A stretch of 64,000 nucleotides of DNA. Source: Typhlomys cinereus. Lineage: Eukaryota; Chordata; Mammalia; Rodentia; Platacanthomyidae. Position numbers and translations under genes: made by a program. Below, piece by piece: positions 20,419-32,454 of this stretch. The DNA lies in NCBI GenBank assembly GCA_023101885.1, contig JALPQD010000359.1, positions 310,001-374,000 on the forward strand, read 5' to 3'. Under the pieces are notes generated by a model that saw nothing but the letters and a program-made list of their open reading frames with translations, ran no database searches and had not been told where the DNA came from. The number at the start of each line of letters is the position of its first letter. Within the stretch, counting starts at the first letter, position 1.

Positions 20419-21782
20419 ATCTAATAAAAATGTCAAATGAGTAAGATAAATTAAAAAAAAGGTTAAATATATCACCCTGAAATATTGGTTGAATGCGGTA
20501 ATAAATGTTAGACTAACTCCATTATAAACAAACTTTCAGTGGGGTGTTTTGCTTTGAATAAATTGCTCTTCATAGCATAGAAGCAAGTTAGAGGCCTGTT
20601 ATACTCTGAAAATCATTGAGTCTTCTCTCCTTTTTTAACATTCCATGTTTAGAGGAAAGATTCAAAAATTCAGCAAAGAATTTGGTCTTGTGTTATTTAC
20701 TTTATATTGGAGATATATATAAGTGAATGTTAAAAGAAGGAACAAACCAAAGAAATTGCATTTAATGTATATTTTTTTATGATCAGATGCTAGTAAGATA
20801 GGGAAGTTGAAACTGAGTTACCTTAATTTACTGTTACTTAAAATTTAAAGCCAAAAACATCCAAGTCTCAAAGTCTTATGAGTAGTTGAAGAATGTTTAC
20901 CCCATATAACAAGATAAAGCAAAGAGCAGCAGATGGTCAACTGGATGATTGAACTCCCCTCAGTTTCACTCGGCCTGTGCAGTGGACTGACCTGGGCCAT
21001 TTTTACATGTTTCTTTTCCAGCAGTTGTTTTACTTGCTGAGCCGAAGCAGAAGAGGTCTATTGGTTAATTGAACTTGCTGTCTTGCTCACAGCAAGTGAA
21101 ACTTGATTCTGTGGATATGAACCTAAATTGTGCAAGGAAACATCACCCAGTAATGGAAGAACAGCAGCTACAGCATGGCTTTATAATTTGCAGCTCACCA
21201 AACAATTATTGAAATTATGAAACTTTCCTTTCTGAACTGATCTGAATGACCATCTTTAATGTGTTTTGAGCTGATTTTCATGGAATAATCATGGTCAGTC
21301 TTTGTAAAATGTATATAACTAGATGACCCACTCTAAACCAGATCTGGGTATGGAGTTTGAGAGCTCAGACATTCCACCAGGAAAAGGTGGTCTCTTTCTG
21401 AGAGCCATCATGCTTGCCCTCTTCGTTCCCAGCAGATAATAGAATTCTTGATGCATGACAAATGTTCTCTGGACTAAATTAACAATCAAATTGATAAAGG
21501 TTTTGTGAAATCATGTTTGAAATCATCTATCCAGTGAATACTTCATTTTCCAATTTGTGTGGGAAGACTGTAAATTAGGAGTAAATGATCTATTGAGCTA
21601 AGGAAAGCAATGTTCAATGAAAGGTTCTGTACTGGTTAGTTTTTTCATTATTTGTTTTATGACTATTACATGCAGTCTTGACATTGCTCTGTGGTTTTTC
21701 TCATTTAATATTACTATACTTCTTATTGCATTTTTCTAGCTGCCTTTTCACCTGACCAGCAATTAAATGTTTGAATTATTTT
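20419..21782. other. Unique sequence, with a complex stretch at about 20900-21480
   Basis: No coding frame or repeat recognised. The part from about 20900 to 21480 is of normal complexity with no simple repeat or transposon signature, so a conserved non-coding element is possible but cannot be tested here. Confidence 0.3.
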
Positions 21783-22066
21783 ACCTTGCTTATATTTTTT
21801 TAAACATGTTTTATTATCTCCGCTCATACAAGCTTAATAGGTACACCGGTTCCCTCCCTCCCTCCTCCTCCCCTCGACCCCTGCTCACCCTCCCCTCACC
21901 CCTCCCTCCCCACCCCCCCCCGTGCCTCCCCTCCCCCAATCCCTGGAGAATCCTTTAATGTGCATGCCAAACTCTCCTCTGGGTCCTCCTCTCTGATGAT
22001 GTACAAGGACCCAGCAGCAATTCCCTGAACCCTTTCCTTTGTTCCCCTCAACCTTGCTTATATTTT
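21783..22066 (-). mobile_element. L1: 5'-truncated L1 3' end, antisense, with 16-bp TSD
   Basis: Body 21799-22050: T-rich tail, CCGCTCATACAAGCTTAATA, then the C-rich complement of the G-rich tract. ACCTTGCTTATATTTT is duplicated at 21783-21798 and 22051-22066. Confidence 0.9.
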
Positions 22067-22673
22067 GATTTACTTTTTTGAGTCCTCATGAAATCCTATT
22101 GCCTTTGAAACTGTTAGAATGTCAGAGAAAATAAATTTAAATAAATGAAGAGATGCACGGGCTTAGTGATAAATAATAATCTTTAAATGGTTTAGTTGAA
22201 AATGGTTATAATTTTTTGTATTCAAACTGTCTTCTTGTGGAAGTTGGTCCTCAGCACTTCTATACCCTAGGTCTCCCATTCCTTATGGAGTAGATGTGTG
22301 TATGGCTTGCAGTTGATGATTTAGCAGACGATGAGGCTATGCTTAGGAATACATCAAGCAGATGCAGCCCAAGCCTGGAACCGGGGAATTAACAACATGG
22401 AGAATATAATGAAAACCCTCAAGAGCTGTATGTGTTGGCTGTGGGCACTGCTCTTCAGTCAGTTACTGCTTTGGATCCAGAAGAAACATGTATGTGCTTG
22501 TTAAAACAAAATTTTCTCTGCTTCTGCTTTGGCAGGATGGTTTTAGCACAAAAATAGATTTCACTCTAGAATAGCATTCATTGTTTGCAGCTAAAAGCAA
22601 AACAATCAGCTTCTTTATTCAGATGAATAAAGCAAGCAAAGTAAACAAATTGTTTAGAAAGCGCACATTTTTG
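22067..22673. other. Unique sequence
   Basis: Nothing recognised. Confidence 0.4.
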
Positions 22674-22738
22674 AAATTGAACCCAAGGCCATGCACATAC
22701 CAGACAGGTACTCTACCATTAAACTAAATCTTCAACGC
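22674..22738 (-). mobile_element. ID: ID-like tRNA-derived SINE, antisense
   Basis: TTGAACCCAAGGCCATGCAC then CAGGTACTCTACCATTAAAC is the reverse complement of the ID core, with B-box GGTTCRA-type and A-box sequences. Only the core is present, and no B1 half follows. Confidence 0.7.
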
Positions 22739-22759
22739 TATTTTTACTTTTTGCAATTT

Positions 22760-24190
22760 CTAAAAAGTTTACTAAATTTAATATTTTATGAAACTTCATA
22801 CAAAAAGAGAATGAATTTATGTCTTCACCCTCCCCACTTAGTTCCATCCCTTCCTCTCCCACCCCCAAATCCTCTTTCACCCTCCCTCCTTCAGTCTTTA
22901 TTCCAGCCACTCTTGCCCCCCTGCTCACACATCCTCCTCCAGGGGTGCCCATTGGACACCCCCCCCCCCCCCGTGTTCCCTGTGTGGCAACTTCCCAGGC
23001 TTCTGTTGTGACTTGAACAGTCCACTAGTGGGCATACTGAAGAGTGAAGAAGTTCCACTATTCACATCTTGTACCAGCTCCCACCACCATCTCTGGATGA
23101 TGCAGTATCTCCTAAGATTCTTGCTTGTTCTTGGGAGAATGTTGGAAGGCCAGCTCTTGTGTTGGTCTAGTAGAGGTAGACCTCATTGCGGTGAGCACGT
23201 GGTTTCAGCAGCCCTGTAATGTCCCCAGTAAACGATCACTATTCATCTATGGGTTCTTACAGTCTTACTGCTGCCTCTTTTGAAAAGTTCCTTGAGCCTT
23301 GGGATGGGGATAGGTTTAGTGTTGAGAACTTTTTTTTTAAACTAAGGGTATAATGAGAAATGTTTAAAATGCTACTTTACTCTCAAGTATTTACATTTAA
23401 CACTATGATAACTGTTTCTATTTGGGGCCTTATGGTATCTCCTTCCACTATTATTTGGGTGAGTTTATGGTACCAGACATGTTTTCCATGCTGATAAATG
23501 GGTCTTCAAAGCCATTTGGAGAACAAATGTTTAGCCTAGTACGTTACATACTTCTATTACACCACATCATTCTTCATTCCAGAGTTGTTATTGTAGTTTG
23601 AAGAAGCATTTATTACTGGGTTGCGGGGTCCCGTGACCAGCACACTTACCTCATAATCCTGATGGGTACCAAAAGGAGGTCAGCAAGAATTAAGTTAGGC
23701 TGGGTCAAGAGGGGATCTTGGAAAAGCCAAATTTTGCTTTTCCCATCTTATACCCTATCACCCTAATTCTTTCCCTTTTATAATTTTACTTCCATACGGG
23801 CTCTTCTCACCTTCTTACCTGTGTTCTTTTGCTTCTACACTTCTAGGATCTTCTCTCACCTCCTGACTTTTGTTCCTTTGTAGTTTGTAACTGTTTTCAA
23901 TTGAGTAAAGCCTTCTGGAGGTTCTGTGTTAGCAACCCCTTATGAAGGAGAAGATGTGGGGTCTGACATTCTGTGCTTGGAATATCTCTCTCACTGTCGT
24001 TTCTTCCAATTCAATCCCTTTAACAGAAAATTTCATTAATTCATTTTTCTTGACTGCTGAACAGATTCCATTGTGTTTATGTATCACATTTTCATTATCC
24101 ATTTTTCTACTAGTTAAAATAAGTTGATTTTATTTTCTTGCAATGTGAATAAAGCTGCAATGAATGTATGTGTCTCTGTACTAAAATGCG
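22760..24190 (-). mobile_element. L1: Older L1, antisense: 3' UTR plus ORF2 end
   Basis: The C-rich 3' UTR tract (22820-22975, with a C14 run near 22959) and TGGGATGGGGATAGG (about 23300) line up in order with the L1 at 18 kb. From about 23940 to 24190 the reverse complement of the ORF2 end appears (TTCTGTGCTTGGAATATCTC, ATTCCATTGTGTTTATGTAT). It is too diverged for any open frame. The middle, about 23330-23935, is assigned by position only. Confidence 0.65.
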
Positions 24191-25291
24191 GATTATATAA
24201 ATGATATCTGTTTATATATTGTTTTGTTTCCTGGAATTATTTCCCCTGTATAACTTCCTCACTCTGGAGATTTGAATTTAGGTAGCACCTATCATCAAAG
24301 ATCCACACTTCTATTCATCCCCATTACAGATTTCTGTACCTTGTATTTTATGTAATGTTTAGTGAAAGAATTTCTCTACAAAAGAAGTTTTGAAGCAATC
24401 ATCTATTCCTGTTTCCTCTTAATATGTATGAGAATGTGGGATCTGAAGATGCTGTATAACCTCAAACCAACAGAAGTTTCTTTGAACTCCCAATATAATA
24501 TGTTTCCCATCAGAAAAACATAATTGTTATTAGGCTTTTAACAATTCCTATTTTCACAAAGTGAATGCTTTTATGCTAATGCCTGAGTCTTCATGACTTT
24601 AATATATCTCCTTAGCATAAATTATTTCAGAGTAAGGGTTCTTCAGCCACCCAGAAATTAATTCTAACATTGAAGAGACTCATATAAGAATTAAAGAAAA
24701 AAACAAGGTTCAATGAAGCAATAATTGTAACAAAATCCTGGAAATCTTAATGTTTTTCTGTATTAGGAAAATGACTAAAGAAGGTTAACATTCTTGTTCT
24801 GTTAAATACTATGCAACAGTTAGTCACATAGTCAAAGCAATATTTGACAATAACACTAAAATTTCAGGTTACATAAAAATATAGCTTCAAAGTATTACAT
24901 TATGTTAAAAATTAGTTAATATTTCTGGATCCATGTGGTCTATACAGAAATGTATTTACTGAGTGGGGAATATATGTCTAATTGTGTTAGAGGCAGTTGG
25001 CTTATAGGTTGTGGGACTAAAAGTTAAAGGCTGCATTTTAAATTAAAAAAGTATATATCATCATGTCATATTACAAGAAGGTGTTTAAAACACATTTTTC
25101 CAATAAAGGACTAATAGGCCCCTGTTTTTATATTCTATTACCTTATTGAATGTGTATGACATTTGTCTTTGCATAACATGATACCATCTTAGATTTTGCC
25201 CCTGGTAAAACCAAAGGAGGTGTTGTTTGAAATATTCTATCTTAGAGGATAAAGTAAACAAGCTATAAGTTTTAAGAAATTCTGAAGCTAA
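24191..25291. other. Unique AT-rich sequence
   Basis: Nothing recognised. Confidence 0.4.
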
Positions 25292-25625
25292 TAAGATTCA
25301 GGATTTGGACCTCCCTAGGGTAAAGAGAAGCAGAAGGCAGCTGTTCTGGAGAAGGTTTCCCTAACAGCCCAGGAGCCAGAGAAAGAGTCTCTGACAATTC
25401 TGGCAGAGAGTTCCAGTATTGCAGCCTCCATAAAACTCATCCAGGGTGGGCTTTTTGGTGATACAGCTACCTTTGAGTCATTCCTGCTCTTATAAGCAAC
25501 CCTCACTCATGCTCCTGCAAATAACCATGATAAACCCCTGGTTCACCAAGTTAAATTTCGCTGCAATTATTACTTTGTCAATGAATCTTTGTCTGGATTG
25601 AATATAGATGTCTGTGTCATGTCTA
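25292..25625 (+). mobile_element. Candidate ERV LTR fragment
   Basis: CTCTTATAAGCAACCCTCACTC (TATA-like) is followed about 45 bases later by GATAAACCCCTGGTTCACC (polyadenylation-like). This spacing is what a short LTR R region has. The termini and family are unclear. Confidence 0.35.
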
Positions 25626-26903
25626 CCTAAGAAAAGCTTCACCATATACTTCAGGAGAATGTGCAGATTTGTAAGAGGAAGTGGTCCATTTTACATCATC
25701 TATCTCAAATTCTTATGATGTACAAACATGTAGAACATCTTATGTTCTATAAACAAAATGTCATGAATAAATCATTTCTGTTTACTTACTGACGGCAAAA
25801 GAAAATAAAGAATGAGAAGATGGGCAATAAAGAAGATAATAAAAGTGACTATAAATGGTCATGTGTTCATCAACAAAAAATTGTTTATACTAAAAAAAGA
25901 AAAATTCAAGTCTAAATAGGTGATCCTCCAGTATTTACAATACATATTGTTTGAACTTCACTTTTTTGCTATTATGAATCATTTTACCTGTTGCTACTTC
26001 TATATTTAACCACAACATATGTTTTAATGTTAAGGAAAATCAGAAAAAAATGAGTAAAATTCAGTATTATAAAAGGGAAATGCTTAAACCTATTTAGAGA
26101 AAATACAGTGAGGATATGGAAGCTGTGGCTGGCAAACATAGCATCTGAAGATGGAGTTTTGTTTTGAGGAAGAAGAGCTTTGTGGATAACTACTTGACAT
26201 CAAATATGACTCAAGACTTTAGAGGTTGATTTGTGGGAAACTAGGTAGTTTGTGGTGAGATCACAGGAATCACACTTACGATAAAAATGGAAGTAAAAAT
26301 TTTAAACCATACTCTATTTTTTACAGCTTAAGATTCTGGGTCAAGTATTTAACCTGTGCATGGCTTTTGCTTGCTCTCAGCAGAAGGTAGATAATTCTGC
26401 TTATATCACATACTGCTTTCAAGAGGTGATTAATGAGGTAATGAATGAGAAGCACTCAGCTCCACAATTGCTTGGTAAGCTGGTGAAGAGTCACACTTTG
26501 TTCCTCCCATGGAATTATACAAATGTGAGCAAAATAACCTATATCAGTGTTTTGCAAAGTGTAGACTATTTAGCTCATACTAATCCAGTGATAATAGATA
26601 CTAAAGAGATGAAATCTTCACAGTGAGAACTTCAAGTTTTAGATAATGGCAGCATAATCAGAAATCTTTCCTGATCTGCCTTGGCCAAGGAGTTAAAGGG
26701 TGCCTAGGGAGAGTCAGGAAGTAAAGGCATTAGTGAGACCCTAGTACCCATTCACATGGCTCTGTCTTCTGTCCTACTTGACAGGATTGGGGAGAAAAGA
26801 GAATGAGATAAGTGAAAGTGTGGAGAACACCTCTTAGTGCTCAAATTTATTCTACATCTGTACTGTACCAGCATAACTGCCCCTGCCTGAGATTATCTTC
26901 TAC
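25626..26903. other. Unique AT-rich sequence
   Basis: A frame of 88 codons at 26360-26626 (+) is the longest; it resembles nothing I know. No repeat recognised. Confidence 0.35.
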
Positions 26904-26946
26904 AACAAACAAACAAACAAACAAACAAACAAACAAACAAACAAAC
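26904..26946. repeat. (CAAA)n microsatellite
   Basis: About eleven CAAA units in an uninterrupted run. Confidence 0.95.
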
Positions 26947-27360
26947 CCCATAAAAACAAAAGCACATTATGGCTTGTCTACCTCTTAAAATATGAAAACT
27001 TCAAAAGCTCCAGTTTTTCCTTGCTAAAAAAATTCTGCAGTTAGGAATGTCTCTCATTCAGTTTATGTATCTCAGCACATTCATTTAAATCTTGACACAC
27101 GTACCCACACACACATGTGAGTGCACAGGCACACACATACCCAAGCACCACATTCGGCACATTCTTAATGATTACATACTTTTCTTTTGGATTACTGAAG
27201 GGCTACTGGAAATTATTGCTTTTGCTATTAATTGTATCCATGGAATATTTTCCATTTTTCTTTTTTTGCAAGAGTGGAAAATAACCTGAGATCTATTGAG
27301 GACAGGTGGAGCATTCAGAGCAGTAGCAGGAAGGTAAAGGAGATACTTCAGCAGTATGGA
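26947..27360. other. Unique sequence with a short CA-rich patch
   Basis: A CA-rich patch lies at about 27096-27140. Nothing else recognised. Confidence 0.4.
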
Positions 27361-27540
27361 GGTAAACGGAAGGAAGAAAGGAAGGAAAGTAAAAAAAGAA
27401 AGAAAGAGAGAGAGGGAGAAAGGAAAGAGGGAGAAAAGAAAGAGGGAGAAAGGAAGGAAAGAAGGAAGGAAGGAAGGAAGGAAGGAAGGAAGGAAGGAAG
27501 GAAGGAAGGAAGGAAGAAAGGAAGGAAGGAAGGAAGGATG
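27361..27540. repeat. (GGAA)n-type purine microsatellite
   Basis: A polypurine tract that begins as mixed AAAG/GAGA units and becomes clean GGAA repeats (about 27449-27537). Its lysine/glutamate-rich open frames are a by-product of the repeat. Confidence 0.95.
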
Positions 27541-27868
27541 GATCAGTCTGTTCATCTTCCCTTGATTAATACCTCCCCATTTATTGAACTCATTGAAGCC
27601 AGTTGTTAAGATGGTAGTTGAAATCGAAGTCCACATCTAAGGAAACTGTTTTGTTTTCTTCAAAGCAATTAAACCCTATATTTCAGTTGTAAGTTTTTTC
27701 TTGCGCATTTTTTTATTTGATAACTAGTTAAGCTAGACTGACACCAAACAAAACTTCACCATCATTTATTAGTCATTCAGATAAATGTTTGGATCAAACT
27801 GATTATCTGTAAATAAGGTTTCAAAAGGCAAAATAATTATCTGGTTCTTAATATTTTCCACTGAGATC
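27541..27868. other. Unique sequence
   Basis: Nothing recognised. Confidence 0.4.
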
Positions 27869-28398
27869 CTATATAATCTCTCCCCATCCTGAAACTCAGG
27901 GAAATTTGCGGAGGAGGGGACGGTAAGATTGTAAGAGCCTAAAGATGGGAGGAGTCATGATATGCAAGATACTCCACACAAGTTAGGGCCGAAGCAATTA
28001 TAATAGGACTCTGCATGATCTGCGCAATGACCAACATATCATTGACCCCTCAAAGTCTAGCATGGATTAAAGGCACTAGGATCCTTAGAAGCATGGGATT
28101 AACAGTCACAATAGTGTTCCTATACTTAAAGGGGAACACAAGCAAGAGTTCTAGGAATTGCTACTGAGTCCTAATACCTCATCAGAGAGGAGGACCCAGA
28201 GGAAAGTTTGATAAACACATTAAAGAATGCTTCAGAGGTGGGAGGAGGGGGCACTGGGAGAAAGGGAGGGAGGGGGTAAAGGAAGGAGAAAAGGGGGGAG
28301 GGAGCAGGGAGGTCCAGGGAGGGGTGGACGGAGGGAGGGGACAGGAATACCTATTATATTTGTATGAGCGGAAAAATAAATAAAACAGTATTAAAAAT
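27869..28398 (+). mobile_element. L1: 5'-truncated L1 3' UTR, sense
   Basis: Starts ATAATCTCTCCCCATCCTG and follows the 3' UTR order (GTTAGGGCCGAAGC, GGAGGACCCAGAGGAAAG, G-rich tract) to the older tail TTTGTATGAGCGGAAAAATA. No TSD seen by eye. Confidence 0.85.
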
Positions 28399-28483
28399 GT
28401 TAGTTCTTCATGGTCTGTTTCATTTCTCCATTTTTGTTTTAATTTCCATTTTTTCATTCCCATGGAGAATCAGATTCATGGGT

Positions 28484-28590
28484 GTTTTTTCCTTCTGAGA
28501 TGGAGCCTTGAACTCCTGGACTTGAATGATCCTCCTCCCTCATTCTTCAGAGTAGCTGGCACTTCTGGTGTGGGCCAGTGTGCCTGGCTA
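28484..28590 (-). mobile_element. B1: B1 SINE, antisense
   Basis: CTTCTGAGATGGAGCCTTG, TGAACTCCTGGACTTG-like text and AGTGTGCCTGGCTA are B1 blocks in reverse. Diverged copy. Confidence 0.65.
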
Positions 28591-28774
28591 AAGAACCAAA
28601 TGTAATACAATCTCCGTAAGTAGAGTCAAGGTGTTTAAACATATTTCCATCCCTTATACCTTATAAACATCCAATTTAGTAATTTTGTTTTACTTACTTC
28701 ATATCTAATAAATGAATCTTCTTTGGTAACCAACAGGATCTCATTTGTGTAGAGGATAGATCTTCAGCTTAATG

Positions 28775-28905
28775 GTTTTTTTCTAGTTAGGATATCTCAA
28801 GTTGACCTTGATCTCACTATGTAGCCATAGACAACCTTGAACTTTTGATATTCCTGTCTTCACCCCAAGTATTAGGGTTACAGGTATTTACCACCATAAG
28901 GAGTG
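28775..28905 (-). mobile_element. B1: B1 SINE, antisense
   Basis: CTCACTATGTAGCCATAGAC, ACCTTGAACTTTTGATATTC and AGGGTTACAGGTATTTACC follow the reversed B1 order. Confidence 0.75.
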
Positions 28906-30194
28906 TTATGCAGTCCTGAGGATCGACATCAGAGCTTCCTGCATGTAGGCCAACACTCTACACAGAGTTATATCTCAGTCTGAGTTTCGCAAGTTTTTTT
29001 TTTGGCAAATTGTTTTCTCCTAAATGTAGTAGTAGATAGCTTGCTGAATAACCCCAAGCTTTTATTTTTATCAAAATTTTCATTATTATAGCAGGGGTTT
29101 CATTTTTTAATGGGGATCTCACCTTCGATTGGAACATTGAAAACTGACGTTATTTCAAACTGGAGATAAATAAATTCTGGATAATTATAATCGTAAAGGA
29201 ATTGTTACTGTTCATTGATGAAAGGAACTGCCTTTTGTATAGTGAGGGAAGCACAGTTTATCCCCAGCCAAAGTTTGAAGTTAAAGAGTCTGAGTACCAC
29301 ATCGACTCTCAAACCTCCTGACTTCTCATAGTGACACATGAGTTTTGTGATGGTCTCTACAAGTTGTTTATGCTTCTAGCAGGCTCCATTTTGATTAGTA
29401 TGGGTTGCTCCTGGAATCATATTGCACGTACCTCTGACACTTAGAGTTAGTAACATTATTGTTATTGATCTGAAATCATGAGTGAAATCACTTTCTCTAC
29501 TCATTTTTCACAGACCAAAGCATTGCTGGCAAAGATTGTGGTGCTAAACTACTGAGCTCTCCTTATCTGGGGTGTCCAGCTATATGAAAACCAGGAACAG
29601 AATGGGAAAATAAATTTGCCCTAACAGGTTAGTATGCTTTTGGATGTTTTGCAGCAAAAATTTACAGAGTTTTAATAGATCAAATATTACAAAAATATTT
29701 TGTAGGAAATCGAGATGTTCATTAATAAATATCTATCAAAGCTATTAGTTTAGTAGCAAATGCCCAGAAGATGGAATCAAATGGACTGAGAAATGTTTTT
29801 ATTAATTACTCTCCTTGAGAGGTGACTTCATTGTTCTTCATGGTGATTTTATAAACTGTATTCCAGAGCAGAGTTGAAATAGTCCTTTTTGCAGTTTGGC
29901 TGCATGCTGCTGATAAATTCACCACCAATGAGTTTTGGGGAAATGAGAGAGTTTTATTCTTTCTTATGACATAACAACACCAGGAACCAAGGTATATCCA
30001 TAGTGTATCCACAAGGATTTCTGAGGGGCAAATTTCCATGTTTGCTAGATCATAATCAAATTCTTCTTATACCTTTAAGATTTATTTCACCAAAACATGT
30101 ATCAAGTGCATTGTATGCAGTGAATTATTGCTAAGTATTCTGTCTAAAGTGATTTATATGAAATAAGCAAAAACCCATGGAAGCAAAACAACAT
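28906..30194. other. Unique sequence, possibly old ID-like remains at about 28915-28985
   Basis: A short stretch after the B1 (GGCCAACACTCTACACAGAG) looks like a worn antisense tRNA-derived SINE head. Nothing else recognised. Confidence 0.35.
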
Positions 30195-30221
30195 TTTTTA
30201 AATTTTATTTATTTATTTATT

Positions 30222-30297
<76 letters not shown>

Positions 30298-30533
30298 GGC
30301 ACTGTGTGTCGCTATGGAGGACCAAGGGTGACTTCAGGAATCATCCTGGATTGCTTCTACCTCCTTCTTGCTTCACTTTGGGATTTCCCAGGCTCTACCC
30401 ACTAGGGCCGGAAGTGCAGCCCACTGCAGTTTCTGCCTGGAGATTTTACATGGGACCTGGGTTCCAAACTCAGGACCTTCTGCTTGTGAGGCAGAATCTT
30501 AACCCCTGAGCGAGCCATCTCTCCGGTCCCCCT
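30195..30533 (-). mobile_element. DIP-like SINE, antisense, with (GT)n(GA)n tail
   Basis: T-rich tail, then (GT)n at about 30221-30244 and (GA)n to about 30298. The body follows with GGACCAAGGGTGACTTCAGG and TGGGATTTCCCAGGCTC, ending in a reversed tRNA-like head (GAGCCATCTCTCCGGTC). Older subfamily. Confidence 0.85.
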
Positions 30534-31429
30534 CTCCCAATTTTTTTTCTTAAAGAAAGAGAAGACTGAGTTCAGATGTACTAACTAACAGACATCAGAG
30601 TAACAGCATCAGATTTGCCCTTTTGCCTGAGACTATTTTTAATGTAGGTATTTGGGACAATGGCTTTCCAGTACTGAACATCAGGCAGCTCAGGACATTT
30701 GAATATATATATTCAAATGAAGAGGCAGAGGAGAAGGATGATGAGGAGAGACATTATAGCCCTCAGAAAGATATCTCAGAAAAGAAATGAAGTAGATTGT
30801 TAATATTGCTTCTGACTTGGTGCAAAGCCTCAAAATACTAAAGTCTTGCCAATAGCATACGGATGCTAATGCTTAAGGATATTAATTACAGAAAAATAAA
30901 AATATATTTTCACCTACCTAATGTGATAAATCATAATACTTTTCTTCCTACAAAAATTATGAGGCATGTAACCAAAGACATATGACCTACATTTAAGAGA
31001 CCAAGTGACCAACAGAAGCAGGCCTTAGCTGAACACAGACAACAGAAATAGCAGACTAGGACGTCATCATAGAAGAGATTGTGATTTCGTCCATATGTTC
31101 ATGAAAGTGGGAGGACAGGAGATACGAAAATAGCCAGATGAAGCTGCTAGTGCTGAAAAATACAACATTCAGGATCATAACTGTAAAGATTTATAGCTAA
31201 CATGTTAAACCCTACACAGCAAAAACATACTAATTGAACTATTGAAAATAAAACAAGAAGAGAAGAAACATGCAACAGAAATTAATTAATAAACTCAACA
31301 GTGATCAGTAGACTTCCTCGGTCTCCCAAATGCTAGGAGAACCAGCATGTCTGACTTTTGATTTACAAGCGTAGAATCACTAATGGAGTAGAGAGGAAAC
31401 AGGAAGAAAGGACTGAGATGTTTGCTATC
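30534..31429. other. Unique AT-rich sequence
   Basis: Nothing recognised. Confidence 0.4.
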
Positions 31430-31437
31430 CAAGAAAT

Positions 31438-31600
31438 TCAACAGGTATGATAGTTCAGGCCTCTAATGTCCCCTCAGACTCAGTTACTAAAGGATTGTCC
31501 AGGAGCCCAAGATTCCATTTGAATAGTAGTTCTGGAAACTTTAGGAGATAGATCCCAGGTTATTTGGAGACCAGCCCTCGAATGAATCCAGAGTGAGGCA
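31438..31600 (+). mobile_element. Possible old B1-related copy
   Basis: GGTATGATAGTTCAGGCCTC and the following CAGGAGCCCAAGATTCC loosely follow a sense B1/proto-B1 order. It is very diverged. Confidence 0.3.
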
Positions 31601-32076
31601 ATTCCTTTCTATCTCTCATTGCTTTCCAGATGCCATGAGTTTGAACCATTCACAATGCCTTCTGGCCATAATACACTGTGCTACCCAATCCAAAGGCCAT
31701 GGAGTAGAGTGAACACAACTAATGATCTCTGAAACCTTGAGTCTAAAGAAACCTCTCCTCCCTTAAATTGCTTATCACAGGTACTAGTGAGAGGACAGGA
31801 AGCTGCCTCACGTGGTGGTCTGGTGGTCTTTGAACGTACTGAACCTGGAGAAAACTGTCTCAAAGACATCATAATAAAATCAACTGCTTAAAGTCACTAC
31901 CAAAGAGCAGTGTGAGATAGAAAAAGTTCTTTGACTATGACCTGCCACCCTGAAATTCCTGTGAATATCTGCCTTCCTTTCGAAATTAATAAAAGAAAAG
32001 AAATTTCCATCAGGAAGTTTAGAAACAATCAGAAAAGTTTGGGGCTTGACTCTTGTATCTCTAAGATGTTTGGCTC
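31601..32076. other. Unique sequence
   Basis: Nothing recognised. Confidence 0.4.
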
Positions 32077-32454
32077 TAGCTACTTTTTTTTTTAACATTT
32101 TTTATTATTATTTCCGCTCATACAAACTTAATAGGTACACCGGTCCCCTCCCTCCCTCCTCCTCCCCCCAAACCCTTTGCTCCCTCTCCCCTCACCCCTC
32201 CCTCCCCATCCCCCAGTGCCTCCCGCCCCAATTCCCAGAGAGTCCTTTAACATGCATCCCTGACTCTCTTCTGGGCCCTCCTCTCCGATGACATACAAGG
32301 ACCCAGTGGCATTTCCCTGAACCCTTTCCCGTGTTCCCCTTAAGCATAGGAACACTACTGTGGCTGCCAATCCCTTGCCTCCAAGGATCTTGGTGCCTTT
32401 AGCAGATGCTAGACTTTGTGAGGTCAATAGTGTGTTGGTCATTAGCTACTTTTT
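32077..32454 (-). mobile_element. L1: 5'-truncated L1 3' end, antisense, with 12-bp TSD
   Basis: Body about 32089-32442, with the older tail type and the C-rich complement of the G-rich tract. TAGCTACTTTTT occurs at 32077-32088 and 32443-32454; part of the match is a T-run, so the true length of the duplication is uncertain. Confidence 0.85.

Noticed and set aside
23586..23936. A possible solo LTR beginning TTGCGGGGTCCCG and ending GTTAGCAA
   Set aside because: The apparent termini are inverted but have no target duplication, and the segment lies in order between the 3' UTR and ORF2 end of the same old antisense L1, so it is more likely L1 3' UTR.
26360..26626. An 88-codon open frame starting MAFACSQQ
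   Set aside because: No recognisable domain, no splice or promoter context, and a length expected by chance in 64 kb.
27232..27609. Lysine/glutamate-rich open frames in both directions
   Set aside because: They are translations of the GGAA/GAAA microsatellite.
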